DNA of 64,000 nucleotides from Alicyclobacillus_A sp963788285 (GCA_963788285.1 CAWBGB010000014.1:1-64000); one strand, 5' to 3'; shown: positions 17,101 to 25,399, numbered from the stretch's first letter. Program-made: numbers and translations. Notes: generated by a model not told the origin, from the sequence alone.

Positions 17101-17823
17101 TTGCCAATATTACCAGCCTTTTGCGATACATGTTACACAGCTTTTCCATCAGGCATAGTTGTTGAAAACGTGAAAAACTTGACGATATCTAGAGTTCAGT
17201 CGCGTCCTTGTCCAAGGTGTGGTGGGATTGGGCATGTTCCAGACGGCGTATTCAATGCTATTGGTAATTTCATTGAGGTTCTAAGCGGACCTGACCGGAC
17301 GGTTCAAGAACTGCAGAGGTTGGCTACAATTATTAAAGATTCTCGAAAAAATAATGAGACAGCTGACCAAATAAAGCAAAAAATTGAAGAAGACGTACCG
17401 CAGTTATCACCACTAATGAACCTGATAGTACCCAAAACAGCCGGCGATTTTTACGCTCTGCTGTCAGTCATCATCGCAATTATAACTTCGATTCTGTCCA
17501 TGATCGATTCATCCTCCAACGGAGATAAGCAACAGTCAAATCAAGTAATCAATAATGAAGTAATCTACAATGAAGTAATCAACAATATTTATGCCAATAA
17601 CAGTAAAAACAATATTTACGTCAATAACGGCCAGAACAATAATCAGACGATATATACGTCCCCAAAGCCTATAATGCCCAATTCTAATATGACACGAAAG
17701 CAACCTCTGAGGGTGCAGAAAATCCGTAGGAATGAAAAATGTCCATGTGGCAGTATGAAAAAGTTCAAACACTGTCATGGGAGGAATTCAACAAGTTACG
17801 TGCCTTTCGAAGGGCTGCAATAA
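17101..17823 (+). CDS. membrane-anchored zinc-ribbon/SEC-C protein
   Basis: A 240-residue protein starting with TTG after CCGGAGG. It has an N-terminal zinc ribbon (FCDTCYTAF and CPRCGGIGH), a helical region, one hydrophobic segment (about 120-140, LLSVIIAIITSILSM), an Asn-rich low-complexity stretch (VINNEVIYNEVINNIYANN) and a C-terminal SEC-C zinc motif (RNEKCPCGSMKKFKHCHG). SEC-C motifs occur in SecA and in many accessory and defence proteins. The overall family is not known to me; the two metal sites around a membrane segment suggest a sensor or adaptor. Confidence 0.72.
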   Translation: MPILPAFCDTCYTAFPSGIVVENVKNLTISRVQSRPCPRCGGIGHVPDGVFNAIGNFIEVLSGPDRTVQELQRLATIIKDSRKNNETADQIKQKIEEDVPQLSPLMNLIVPKTAGDFYALLSVIIAIITSILSMIDSSSNGDKQQSNQVINNEVIYNEVINNIYANNSKNNIYVNNGQNNNQTIYTSPKPIMPNSNMTRKQPLRVQKIRRNEKCPCGSMKKFKHCHGRNSTSYVPFEGLQ

Positions 17824-18714
17824 TTGCTCCCGCAGGCGGTACCTAGCTTGCCCATGCCACCCCTTTGCAAGAGATCGGTGTCCTTATAATCTGCTATACG
17901 CCTAGTGACAAGCGAACATCACGAATCCCGCCATCAATGCAAGCCACTCCCTTGCAAGAACGACCCCCATGCTGTATATCACGCCCCGCCCGATGTTTTG
18001 CGCACGCCTCCAGTAAATTGCCAAACTGCGCAACCATTCGTAAACAGTGCGCAATTCCAGTCGCTGGCTGAACGTAGCTCCACATATGGGCCATCAACAA
18101 CGCGTCACTTCATGTTTTCTTGTACACGACCCACTTTAGCCGCCATATTCCGCACCGATGCGCACTATACGCTGTGCTCCGTTCATCACCATCCATGGGT
18201 GGCATACATAAATTCACGTTTCTTTTAACTTCTTGGTGATTAGAGTGGTGTAGTAAATGTGGTGGGAATGGCGGATCATTCTTGAATTTCTGTATAGACT
18301 CTACGGCAACTGACTTTCTGGCCTCGTTGGTGTGGAATGGATAGGGGGTGCAATGGTTCTCACGCGTCCAAATATGTAGGGCCACCTATGCCGTCAAATT
18401 AAATCGTCCACTGTCCTAACGACCAATTTGTTTTCCGACAACCATGGCCGCCGCTTGACCGCTTGGCGGGGATACGCCTAAGCGCTTGTCCTTGCGTACA
18501 TATACGTGTGGTACGGAATTAAAGTCCTTTAAGGACCGCTGTTCGACAATCAAGGCAAGGCGGTACATAACTATCATTCCACGCCGAGCAGTCTACGAAT
18601 CGGTACGCTACTACGTGATTCGCATGTGGCAAAACAAGTGCGCTCATATGTAGCAACGCCAAGCCACTCCCTCGCAAGAACGCCTCTCCATGTTGTATAG
18701 CACCCCCCGCCCGA
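17824..18714. repeat. non-coding region with island repeats B and C
   Basis: No gene is supported. GCAAGCCACTCCCTTGCAAG at 17939 recurs with changes at 18659, 26679 and 31676 (GCCACTCC-x-GCAAG core). The block 18140-18300 matches 11650-11790. The block 18590-18760 matches 26600-26790 strongly. These conserved extragenic blocks suggest past duplication of a whole leader segment inside the island. Confidence 0.55.
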
Positions 18715-18849
18715 CTTTCCGCCCACATTAATACAACTTTTCCAGACTCGCGTCATACAGCCCCTCCCTTCGCAGAAAGGCGGAGGGGTCTCAGTTTAAC
18801 TGCGCCCCAAAAAATTTTTTGAAAAAATTTGCGCAAGGTGGTGATTGGG
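18715..18849 (+). repeat. duplicated leader with strong GC hairpin (copy 1)
   Basis: CCCCTCC-to-GGAGGGG forms a long hairpin at about 18764-18791, followed by an A/T palindromic tract (AAAAAATTTTTTGAAAAAATTT) around 18810-18830 and the AAGGTGGTG ribosome binding site. The second copy (26740-26850) lacks about 21 bases of the A/T tract but is otherwise nearly identical through the first codons of the downstream gene. Confidence 0.65.
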
Positions 18850-19281
18850 ATGGGCGTATTCGAAACGTTGAAGCCGGAGAAACAAAAGGCGCTTCTGATG
18901 CTGACGGAGATGATCGTTAACCCGGACGCTCCGCGCCGGACATACGATGAGATTGCGGAAGCGTGCGGCATTTCCACGCGACAACTGTTCCGCTGGCGGA
19001 CCCAGGACAAAGCGTTTGCCGACGCGCGAAAGGAACTGGTTGAAGCGTATAGCGACGAGATTGTTTCCGATGCGTTTGCGGCGATTCGTTACAAGCTCCG
19101 TACGCGTAAAGATATGAAAGCCGCTGAATTGGCGCTGCGGGCGCGCGGCCTGTTGGTGGACCGCAAGGAAGTCCAGGCAGACGTCAACGCCAAGGTGGAG
19201 TCCGTCAGCGAAATGGACGAGCAGGCATTGGCGGAAGAGTTGGCAAAACTTCGCGCCAAAGCTGAGGGGCTTGACGAGTGA
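18850..19281 (+). CDS. phBC6A51-type helix-turn-helix (small terminase-like) protein
   Basis: A 143-residue protein with an N-terminal HTH (TYDEIAEACGISTRQLFRWR) followed by a helical region ending in an acidic coiled coil (MDEQALAEELAKLRAK). This matches the phBC6A51 family, DNA-binding proteins of Bacillus prophages related to small terminase subunits. ATG at 18850 follows AAGGTGGTGA. No large terminase gene follows, so any packaging role is lost or never existed; it may instead regulate the element. A 5' duplicate lies at 26,8 kb. Confidence 0.8.
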   Translation: MGVFETLKPEKQKALLMLTEMIVNPDAPRRTYDEIAEACGISTRQLFRWRTQDKAFADARKELVEAYSDEIVSDAFAAIRYKLRTRKDMKAAELALRARGLLVDRKEVQADVNAKVESVSEMDEQALAEELAKLRAKAEGLDE

Positions 19282-19355
19282 TTTCCGTCATAGCGATTAT
19301 ATTGGGATTTATTGCCACGCTTGAATTGGTTTTTCAATTGTGGTGGCGCGAATGA
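19278..19355 (+). CDS. possible 25-residue membrane peptide
   Basis: GTG at 19278 overlaps the stop of the HTH gene (GTGA) and opens VISVIAIILGFIATLELVFQ, a hydrophobic helix, then ends with WWRE. The coupling and composition are suggestive of a small holin-like or toxin-like peptide, but it is too short to be sure that it is expressed. Confidence 0.35.
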   Translation: MISVIAIILGFIATLELVFQLWWRE

Positions 19356-19383
19356 AGCGCGGGTATACATGCCTGCGCCACGA

Positions 19384-19459
19384 TGCGCGGTAGCTCAGTT
19401 GGTAGAGCGCCCGACTGTTAATCGGATGGCCGTGAGTTCGAGCCTCACCCGCGCAGCCA
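19384..19459 (+). tRNA. tRNA-Asn (GTT)
   Basis: All arms fold: acceptor TGCGCGG/CCGCGCA, D-arm GCTC-AGTTGGTA-GAGC, anticodon stem CCCGA/TCGGA with loop CTGTTAA (anticodon GTT), T-arm GTGAG-TTCGAGC-CTCAC and an encoded CCA. It lies inside the island, 28 bases after the small peptide frame, and so is carried by the element. Confidence 0.93.
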
Positions 19460-19541
19460 CATGCGCGAACCAACGTAAACTCGTTGGAACGCGCTCCCCC
19501 TCTCTTTTTCCCCTGCGGCCACATTCCCGTGTGGCCCACTC

Positions 19542-19616
19542 GCCGGAGTGGCGCAATGGTAGCGCAGCTGACTTGTAATCAGCGGGTTGCGAGTTCGAAT
19601 CTCGCCCCCGGCTCCA
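19542..19616 (+). tRNA. tRNA-Thr (TGT)
   Basis: Acceptor GCCGGAG pairs with CCCCGGC with one mismatch at position 6; anticodon stem GCTGA/TCAGC holds loop CTTGTAA (anticodon TGT); T-arm GCGAG-TTCGAAT-CTCGC; CCA encoded. It follows the tRNA-Asn by 82 bases, probably in one transcript. Confidence 0.9.
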
Positions 19617-19649
19617 ACGCCCAGCTCCCACGGGCACACAAAATTGATT

Positions 19650-19733
19650 CAGCGATCTTATTCGAGATCGCAGCGATCTTATTTAAGATCTCAGCGATCT
19701 TATTCGAGATCGCAGCGATCTTGATCGAGATCA
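19650..19733. repeat. four 21-bp tandem repeats, each a palindrome
   Basis: CAGCGATCTTATTCGAGATCG repeats four times head to tail with few changes (about 19650, 19671, 19692, 19713). Each unit contains the inverted repeat CGATCT/AGATCG around TATTCG or similar. GATC-rich sequence continues to about 19785. Iteron-like or operator-like; it precedes the SIR2 gene by about 320 bases and follows the tRNAs. Nothing else is seen between 19785 and 20057 except a possible promoter. Confidence 0.8.
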
Positions 19734-20057
19734 GATCTAGAAAGAATAAAAAGAACGATATAAAGAGATCGATCTAAAGATCGCAGCCCAAGATGGCTGC
19801 GCTGTTCTTTTCAAAGAAAAAGAAAGGATCTCCCCAGGGATAAAATTTGGGGCCACCGGGGCGCGCCGCGGCACGTGTGCATTAGCGACTGTTTTGACGA
19901 ATAATGACCAAAAGGATGACCTACGCTGCTCTGGCATGCAGGTGTAGCATACCTATTCGTGGTCAACTTCGACGCGATCCGTTGTATTATTCATTTGATA
20001 CCGGACGTGTTACATTAGACAATGGAGACTTACAAGCTGAAAATCGTAGGAGGACTT

Positions 20058-21086
20058 ATGAAAGGTTTCTTATTGGGCGCAGGTTTCTCGAAAGCATTGC
20101 ACTCATCTATGCCTGTAATGAACGATATTGTATGTCAGCTCGAACTCCCTAAAACCGTACCGTCACACATCAGAAATGACCTCGAGCAGGTGATGAGCTA
20201 TTTATGGTCTACACATCCATGGCTCACGCAGTCCCAGTTACTTCGTAACCAAGCGACTTTTCTGGAACTAACCGACCGTTTGCATTCAATTATCGCAGAA
20301 GCTGAGTTCAGAGCGTGGAACGATTTGGGCAGTCATAACAGTGCAAGTACCCACGGAAAACTATGGCAGCATAAATTGGCAAATCTTATGAGTGATTCGG
20401 AATTTTCAGTCGTGATCACAATGAACTACGATACGTTACTCGAACGACTCATGATGTTCATGGGATATGGAAAAAAATTGGTGTACCCGACTCCTTTGCA
20501 ACGGCTATCGGGCATATGGGACCAGTACAATTTCAGGACGACGGATCCCATGATCGAAAATCTGGGGTACATGACTCCTAATCTGTACAAACTTCACGGT
20601 TCACTTTCGTGGTACTCGTTAGACTTGATGGATCTGTCCAGCCCTATCTATACCGTCGATATGGACATGTACTACGCACGTATAAGTCCCGAGCCATACG
20701 CTCTAGAGGACGATACACTCCGAGCTGTAATCATACCTCCAGTGACTGACAAGTACTCACTCTATCAAAATCGGGTACTGCGAGCGCAGTGGTTAGGGGC
20801 GTTGAACAGCTTGAGAAAATGTGAAGAACTCTACATAATAGGGTACTCGTTGCCCAAATCTGATCACGCCATACGAAGCTTCTTGTCCAATGCCTGCTCG
20901 AATATCAAAAAAATTCACGTCGTGAATAAAGATAAGAGTCCTAGCTTGTTAGATGATTTAAAGGCCATCTTTCCCGAAGACCACATCAAGTTTGACTACT
21001 TTGGAGATGACTGCGTTGCTCACCTCACAGAAGTGTTGTACGAAGAATATGAACGTAGTCGAGAACCGTATCCTCACCAACCCTGA
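20058..21086 (+). CDS. stand-alone SIR2-domain protein, probable anti-phage NADase
   Basis: A 342-residue SIR2-family protein. The NAD loop is GAGFSKA (residues 7-13); TMNYDTLLER gives the conserved Asn123 and Asp125; KLHGSLSW gives catalytic His180; IIGYSLPKSD closes the Rossmann fold. This pattern belongs to the SIR2 branch of bacterial defence proteins (as in ThsA and DSR proteins), which deplete NAD during infection. ATG at 20058 follows GGAGG. No partner gene is adjacent: upstream are tRNAs and repeats, downstream an IS. Defence role is inferred from family and island context. Confidence 0.87.
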   Translation: MKGFLLGAGFSKALHSSMPVMNDIVCQLELPKTVPSHIRNDLEQVMSYLWSTHPWLTQSQLLRNQATFLELTDRLHSIIAEAEFRAWNDLGSHNSASTHGKLWQHKLANLMSDSEFSVVITMNYDTLLERLMMFMGYGKKLVYPTPLQRLSGIWDQYNFRTTDPMIENLGYMTPNLYKLHGSLSWYSLDLMDLSSPIYTVDMDMYYARISPEPYALEDDTLRAVIIPPVTDKYSLYQNRVLRAQWLGALNSLRKCEELYIIGYSLPKSDHAIRSFLSNACSNIKKIHVVNKDKSPSLLDDLKAIFPEDHIKFDYFGDDCVAHLTEVLYEEYERSREPYPHQP

Positions 21087-21180
21087 CTATTTGGCCCGTT
21101 TGCTGTCAATCAAACAGAAACATGGTACGCAAAGGACACCGCGATGTAGTAAAAAATGGCCAGCCACAGAGGCCTAATGA

Positions 21181-22788
21181 GGGTCTGCTGAATGGGTCAT
21201 GCATTAGCTTGGAATGGGACACGTGACAGTTTGAATCAGCCATTCGAGAAAAAGAGTCAAGAAAAGGCGGAGGCGCCGCTCCAGGTTCAGTACCAGCAAC
21301 TGCATCGCGACAACCGTCTCGCTCGTCGCCTGAAGGCGCGCCCGAATTAGACCCAGGCCATAGAGGCGCTTGCCTTCGCCGAATTTTCCTTCAACTGCAT
21401 TACGCTCCACTGCGTCCTGCCTCTCTATCTTCCTCTGTTCCGCTCGCTCCGTCTTCGAGGGCCGGCCCAGCGGCGGTCCACTTAAGCGAATACCACGTTC
21501 CTTGCAGTAACGCAGGTTCTCCCGGTTCCGGTAGGCCTTATCGGCCAGCACGGCCTCTGGATAGTAGCCATAGCGTTCCCGGTAAGCCTCAACCGCCGCC
21601 TGCAGGGTGTGACCTTCATGAAAGCTGTCCCAATTCAACCGCTCTAGTCTTGCGTACCCGTCCACCACACTGATTGCCACTTTTGCGCCGAACTCAACGT
21701 TTGCACGTACCTTGCCACGGACGATAGGACGCACATGGGGTTGCGAGATGCTGACGACCCGATCGTCGATGCGCCGCATCCTCCTGCGGTACATCTCCTC
21801 TTGCTGGCGATACAGCTCATGAATGACCAACAGTTGACGATGTTGCCGAACGCTCAACGCGCTGAGTCCGACCTCATTCCTCAATTTGGCGATGATTCGC
21901 AAGTCACGGGCTACAAACCGCAGTTGCTTCCCGATTGCCTTGCGCAGTGCACGCGGACTCACGCGCCTCTGCTTCGCCACCGCCAGGTACGCCTTGTGCG
22001 CCTTCTTTCGATAGGTGCGCGGTTTGCGACTACCAGGCTCACGCACCGCATGTAAAACGTCAATCATCTTCTCCAACTTCTCCCGAGCCTCATTGAGTAA
22101 GGACAGGTCGGTTGGGTAGGCGATGTCCGCCGGGGCACACGTGGCATCGAGCAACAGCTTACCTTGGTTCGCAGGCGTCTCCTTATCTGTTGATGGCTTG
22201 GAGGTGGCGTCCACCTCGGGCTGCCCTGGATGTCCATCATCCCGGTCATCAGAATCATCGCTTGCGTCTTTCTCCATCACGATCCATTCATTGACCTGGT
22301 TGATCACGTCCGGACCAAGTCGCTTGCGAAAGTGCGTCATCAGAGAGGGATGAAACGGTGGTTCTTCCTGAAAGCTTGGTAATCCGATGAAGTATTGCAA
22401 ATACGGGTTCTCCGTGATCTGACGAACCGTCTCCCGGTCGCTCAGACCCAAGCGCTCCTGGATGATGAGTGCACCAAGCGCCACACGGACCGAGTATGCC
22501 TTCTGTCCCTTCGTCCAGGATTTGAAACGCTCTCCGTAGTGCTCTTCAACCTTCCACCAGGGAATCATCTGGGCGAGTTTGACCCAGCGGTTCTCCTGAT
22601 TCAACTTTCCGCCAAATGGTAGGAAGAAGTCATCCGGCAACAGGATCTGTCGTTCAGTCGGTCGATACATAGGTCCCCTCACGTGCAAGGATTTTGACGG
22701 GTTTCACGAGAAATCCATGCACAAGATTTCGTGATGAAAGGCCAAGAATCCTTGTCGCTACTGGGTTTTTCAATCGTTCAGCAGACCC
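21181..22788 (-). mobile_element. intact IS5-type insertion sequence
   Basis: The element has terminal inverted repeats GGGTCTGCTGAA at 21181 and its complement ending at 22788. The hexamer TAATGA stands on both outer sides (21175-21180 and 22789-22794), a likely target duplication. One transposase gene fills the element. A decayed relative lies at 40951-41792. Confidence 0.85.
21204..22670 (-). CDS. IS5-type DDE transposase
   Basis: A 488-residue transposase starting MYRPTERQILLPDDFF. The N-terminal domain (about 1-135) has the DUF772-type segment ALIIQERLGLSDRETV, and a charged Asp-rich linker follows. The DDE core contains KLLLDATCAP (first Asp), VLADKAYRNRENL (second Asp) and the Glu in VERNAVEGKFGEGKRLYGL. 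All three catalytic residues are present and there is no frameshift, so the copy should be active. The gene lies tail-to-tail with the SIR2 gene. Confidence 0.93.
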   Translation of the reverse strand: MYRPTERQILLPDDFFLPFGGKLNQENRWVKLAQMIPWWKVEEHYGERFKSWTKGQKAYSVRVALGALIIQERLGLSDRETVRQITENPYLQYFIGLPSFQEEPPFHPSLMTHFRKRLGPDVINQVNEWIVMEKDASDDSDDRDDGHPGQPEVDATSKPSTDKETPANQGKLLLDATCAPADIAYPTDLSLLNEAREKLEKMIDVLHAVREPGSRKPRTYRKKAHKAYLAVAKQRRVSPRALRKAIGKQLRFVARDLRIIAKLRNEVGLSALSVRQHRQLLVIHELYRQQEEMYRRRMRRIDDRVVSISQPHVRPIVRGKVRANVEFGAKVAISVVDGYARLERLNWDSFHEGHTLQAAVEAYRERYGYYPEAVLADKAYRNRENLRYCKERGIRLSGPPLGRPSKTERAEQRKIERQDAVERNAVEGKFGEGKRLYGLGLIRARLQATSETVVAMQLLVLNLERRLRLFLTLFLEWLIQTVTCPIPS

Positions 22789-22794
22789 TAATGA

Positions 22795-23018
22795 AGGGGC
22801 AAAGCGTGAGTACCAGAAGCAAGATAACTTCGTGGACAAGAAAACGGAAGATCGGAGTAAGTGTAACTACACTTGGGAGTATTCTGAGCGAGCTGTTCCA
22901 AGCATGATGCCCATAGCAGACGAGCGGTCCTGTAGCCGCCGTTTGCGTTTTACGCTCTAAACAGGGCAGGTATATAAATACGTATCACACCGGCTCAGGC
23001 CGCGAAAGAAGTCGGGGG
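22795..23018. other. gap between IS and CRISPR array
   Basis: No gene or clear structure. It is the trailer side of the array, judged by repeat decay. Confidence 0.4.
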
Positions 23019-23659
23019 CCGAGATCTTTTACATACATTATCAGTCGTTCCAACCCGTTTTATCGTCGGCAAACATAGCGAGCAAGTCGTTCCCAGACTT
23101 TCCGCATGCGCTAGCCCCAACACATCGCATAATCCCAGGCCCCAGACCTTCTGCATGTGCTACTAGTCGCCCCGAAGCCATCTACAAAGTCGCGACCGAT
23201 GTTAAACGTCTCCCAGACCTTTTGCATTCGCTACTTGTCATTCCGACGAAAAGGGAGTTGGCTGGACGCATCCCAGACCTTGCACATGCACTTTTAGTCG
23301 TTCCGACATATCAACGCACCGGTTGACCTGAACTACTGGAACGCCCAGACCTTCTGCAATCGCTACTAGTCGTTCCGACGTACGACGGGTACTTGGGGGC
23401 GTCTTTGTTGCCCAGACCTTCCGCATGCACTACCAATCGTTCCGACTCACGAGCAATTTCCCGGCGTAGTCGTACCAGTCATCCCAGACCGTTTACATGC
23501 GCTAACAGTCGTTCCGACGTGGTGGTTTCGACCGTATGACTTTGATTACAAGTCCCAGACCGTTTACATGCGCTAACAGTCGCCGACCGCGTTGTATTGA
23601 TAGGCCGACTAACCCAGGACCCGCCCAGACCGTTTACATGCGCTAACAGTCGTTCCGAC
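23019..23659 (-). CRISPR. type V-F CRISPR array, ten 36-bp repeats, decaying leftwards
   Basis: The repeat, read on the + strand, begins CCCAGACCGTTTACATGC and ends AGTCGTTCCGAC (36 bp). Copies start at 23019, 23092, 23141, 23212, 23272, 23344, 23411, 23483, 23554 and 23624. The three rightmost are near identical (the one at 23554 lacks two bases); the leftmost differ at many positions. Eight of nine spacer intervals are unique sequences, mostly 31-37 bases; the spacers after copies 2 and 4 are short (about 13 and 24). Decay at the left end means the leader is on the right, next to the tracrRNA and cas12f, and transcription is leftwards. Confidence 0.93.
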
Positions 23660-23825
23660 TGCAACGGTTCCGCACGGGCTTTGTGTGCGGATTTTCAGCC
23701 TGCTTTTCGAGCAGGTCTACCTTGAGGAGTGCTATAGCCGCTTTTTTGGACTATAACTGATTCCCCTTTCCGGCCCACTGGTAGGCGGTATAGTTGGTTT
23801 TCGAGCACCTCTAACTAAATTTGTC
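23660..23825 (-). ncRNA. probable tracrRNA of the Cas12f system
   Basis: The stretch between array and cas12f, read leftwards, folds into strong helices: GAGGTGCT (from 23811) with AGCACTCCTC (to 23724), hairpin CCTGCT-CGAAA-AGCAGG (23699-23715) and hairpin CCGCAC-ACAAAGCC-GTGCGG (23670-23690). The run AAGGTAG, then GGCTGAAA, then CCG-CACAAAG-CCG-CGGA follows the same order as the published AsCas12f1 scaffold as I remember it. ACCGTT (23663-23668 complement) can pair with AACGGT of the repeat as an anti-repeat. Exact ends are estimates. Confidence 0.8.
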
Positions 23826-23845
23826 CTGACACGGTGCTCGCATTG

Positions 23846-25399
23846 TTATTTTGTATATCTACTTATGCTGACATGATGAGGATGAGTGTTGTATTGACCA
23901 TTACTGACCATCGTTCGATAGATATTTAGCGCCTCTTTTCGGTCGAATGCTTTAATTGTGCAAATTAGCCGATCAGTCTTCTTTGTTCGGACTTCGAAAG
24001 GCTTCATGACCGCACCACTCGACTGTTCTCCATTTCCTGTAGAAACATCCTCCTTGTCGTATGCCAGCCCGAGTGCTTTACATTTTTCTTTAATGATCTC
24101 TTCAATGTTAGGAATGGCGATATTCCGAGCTGCGTTAAAATCTGCATTTACTTCATATCCACACTGTACACAACAGAATTTCGCCTGATCCCTCTGTATG
24201 TCCCGGTTTTCGCGGGCGATATGACCGCATTCCGAGCAACGCTTACTCGTCCAATTCGGTTTGATTTTTCGCACTTCGATGCCGTATTCTTTTGCCTTGT
24301 TCTCGATCTTTGTTTGCAAGTCGAAGTACGTCCAGCGCCCCAGGAACGTGTCTCCTTCCGAAATGCCTGTTAAATCCTCTACCTGTATCACACCGCATTC
24401 CATACGCCTTGCGATTTCCACGATGCGCCTTGCATATGTGTGGTTTACGCTGTTGCGGAAGTTGGCGATCTTGCTTTCGAGCTTGTCTAGAGGCTTCATT
24501 CGTTTCTTGCGCCCACGCCCGATACGAGCTTCACCGCATACAGCGGCCTCAGAGGCGAGTTTCCTACGCTGCGCTTCAATTCGTCTACGATGTTCTTCAA
24601 TCTTCCCACCGTCAATATTATCACGCCAAAACCGATTGTCGTTCACAGCCATATAAGCGGCATTAGCGATACCCATATCTACACCAAGCACTCGATTCGG
24701 ATTCACGCTCTTTGGTGCCGTCTCGAACTGATATGTAAGTGTGAGCATCCATTTCCGCTTTCGTTCGTTGTATTTAATCATGCTACCGCACAGTTTGTAT
24801 TCGGCAGAAATAAGACGATCCATGATTTCTTTTTCACCGTCTTTTCCTCCGTGTACGAGCACGTGATAGGTTGTGGTGATGGATTCACGTTGTTCAGCAG
24901 TGAATTTCTTTTCCGTTTTTAAATGCTCAACGCCTTTCGTACTGACAAGCGCCAAGTCTAATTCGACGTAATTTTTATCTGACCATTTGAGATTACGAAT
25001 GCTGGTTGCTCTCAATTCAATAGGGTTGTTACGTCGAAAACTGGGTATCGACTTGTTGCCCTTGAGCACGTCAGAACGTGACGATCTCCATACTTTCGAG
25101 GCTTTTTGAACCGTTGATGCCATGTTGGTAGTTATCGTGACCGGAAATTCTGGTTTAATAACTCTGTCCACGTATGTAGCGAAGGGGGCACCGTACTTCT
25201 CTTTATCATTCGGATAGACACCATAGAGTTGCTTGTGCGCCCATCGGTCGTTTTCGTACTGATAGTACAGTTGGATGACACGATTTTTGATGCGAAACGC
25301 TTCATGTTGAACTTGCCGCAATACGTGGCCAAACACGGTCCAGTCGCAGGACAGCGGTTTGATGATTTCGTACTGCATTGTCTTGGTAACTGTCGGCAT
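23846..25399 (-). CDS. cas12f: Cas12f (type V-F miniature CRISPR effector) with C-terminal extension
   Basis: A 517-residue RNA-guided nuclease. The opening (YEIIKPLSCDWTVFGHVLRQ) and GEKEIMDRLISAEY match the REC/WED parts of Cas12f1. RuvC residues are D241 (LGVDMGIANAAYM), E341 (VIQVEDLTG) and D420 (NADFNAARNIAIPNI). A zinc knuckle uses C388, C391 (CSEC) and C410, C413 (CVQC). The family normally ends soon after this point; here about 80 residues follow, with FEVRTKKTDRL and KAFDRKEALNIYRTM. The second ATG is chosen since GGAGGA lies eight bases before it. All nuclease residues are intact; cas1 and cas2 are absent from the window. Confidence 0.95.
   Translation of the reverse strand: MPTVTKTMQYEIIKPLSCDWTVFGHVLRQVQHEAFRIKNRVIQLYYQYENDRWAHKQLYGVYPNDKEKYGAPFATYVDRVIKPEFPVTITTNMASTVQKASKVWRSSRSDVLKGNKSIPSFRRNNPIELRATSIRNLKWSDKNYVELDLALVSTKGVEHLKTEKKFTAEQRESITTTYHVLVHGGKDGEKEIMDRLISAEYKLCGSMIKYNERKRKWMLTLTYQFETAPKSVNPNRVLGVDMGIANAAYMAVNDNRFWRDNIDGGKIEEHRRRIEAQRRKLASEAAVCGEARIGRGRKKRMKPLDKLESKIANFRNSVNHTYARRIVEIARRMECGVIQVEDLTGISEGDTFLGRWTYFDLQTKIENKAKEYGIEVRKIKPNWTSKRCSECGHIARENRDIQRDQAKFCCVQCGYEVNADFNAARNIAIPNIEEIIKEKCKALGLAYDKEDVSTGNGEQSSGAVMKPFEVRTKKTDRLICTIKAFDRKEALNIYRTMVSNGQYNTHPHHVSISRYTK

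Noticed and set aside
19650..19733. A second CRISPR array
   Set aside because: The 21-bp units touch each other with no spacers.
23846..25399. Calling the effector a TnpB of an IS200/IS605 element
   Set aside because: A true repeat-spacer array and a Cas12f-type scaffold RNA adjoin it, the N-terminus matches Cas12f1, and no TnpA or element ends are visible.
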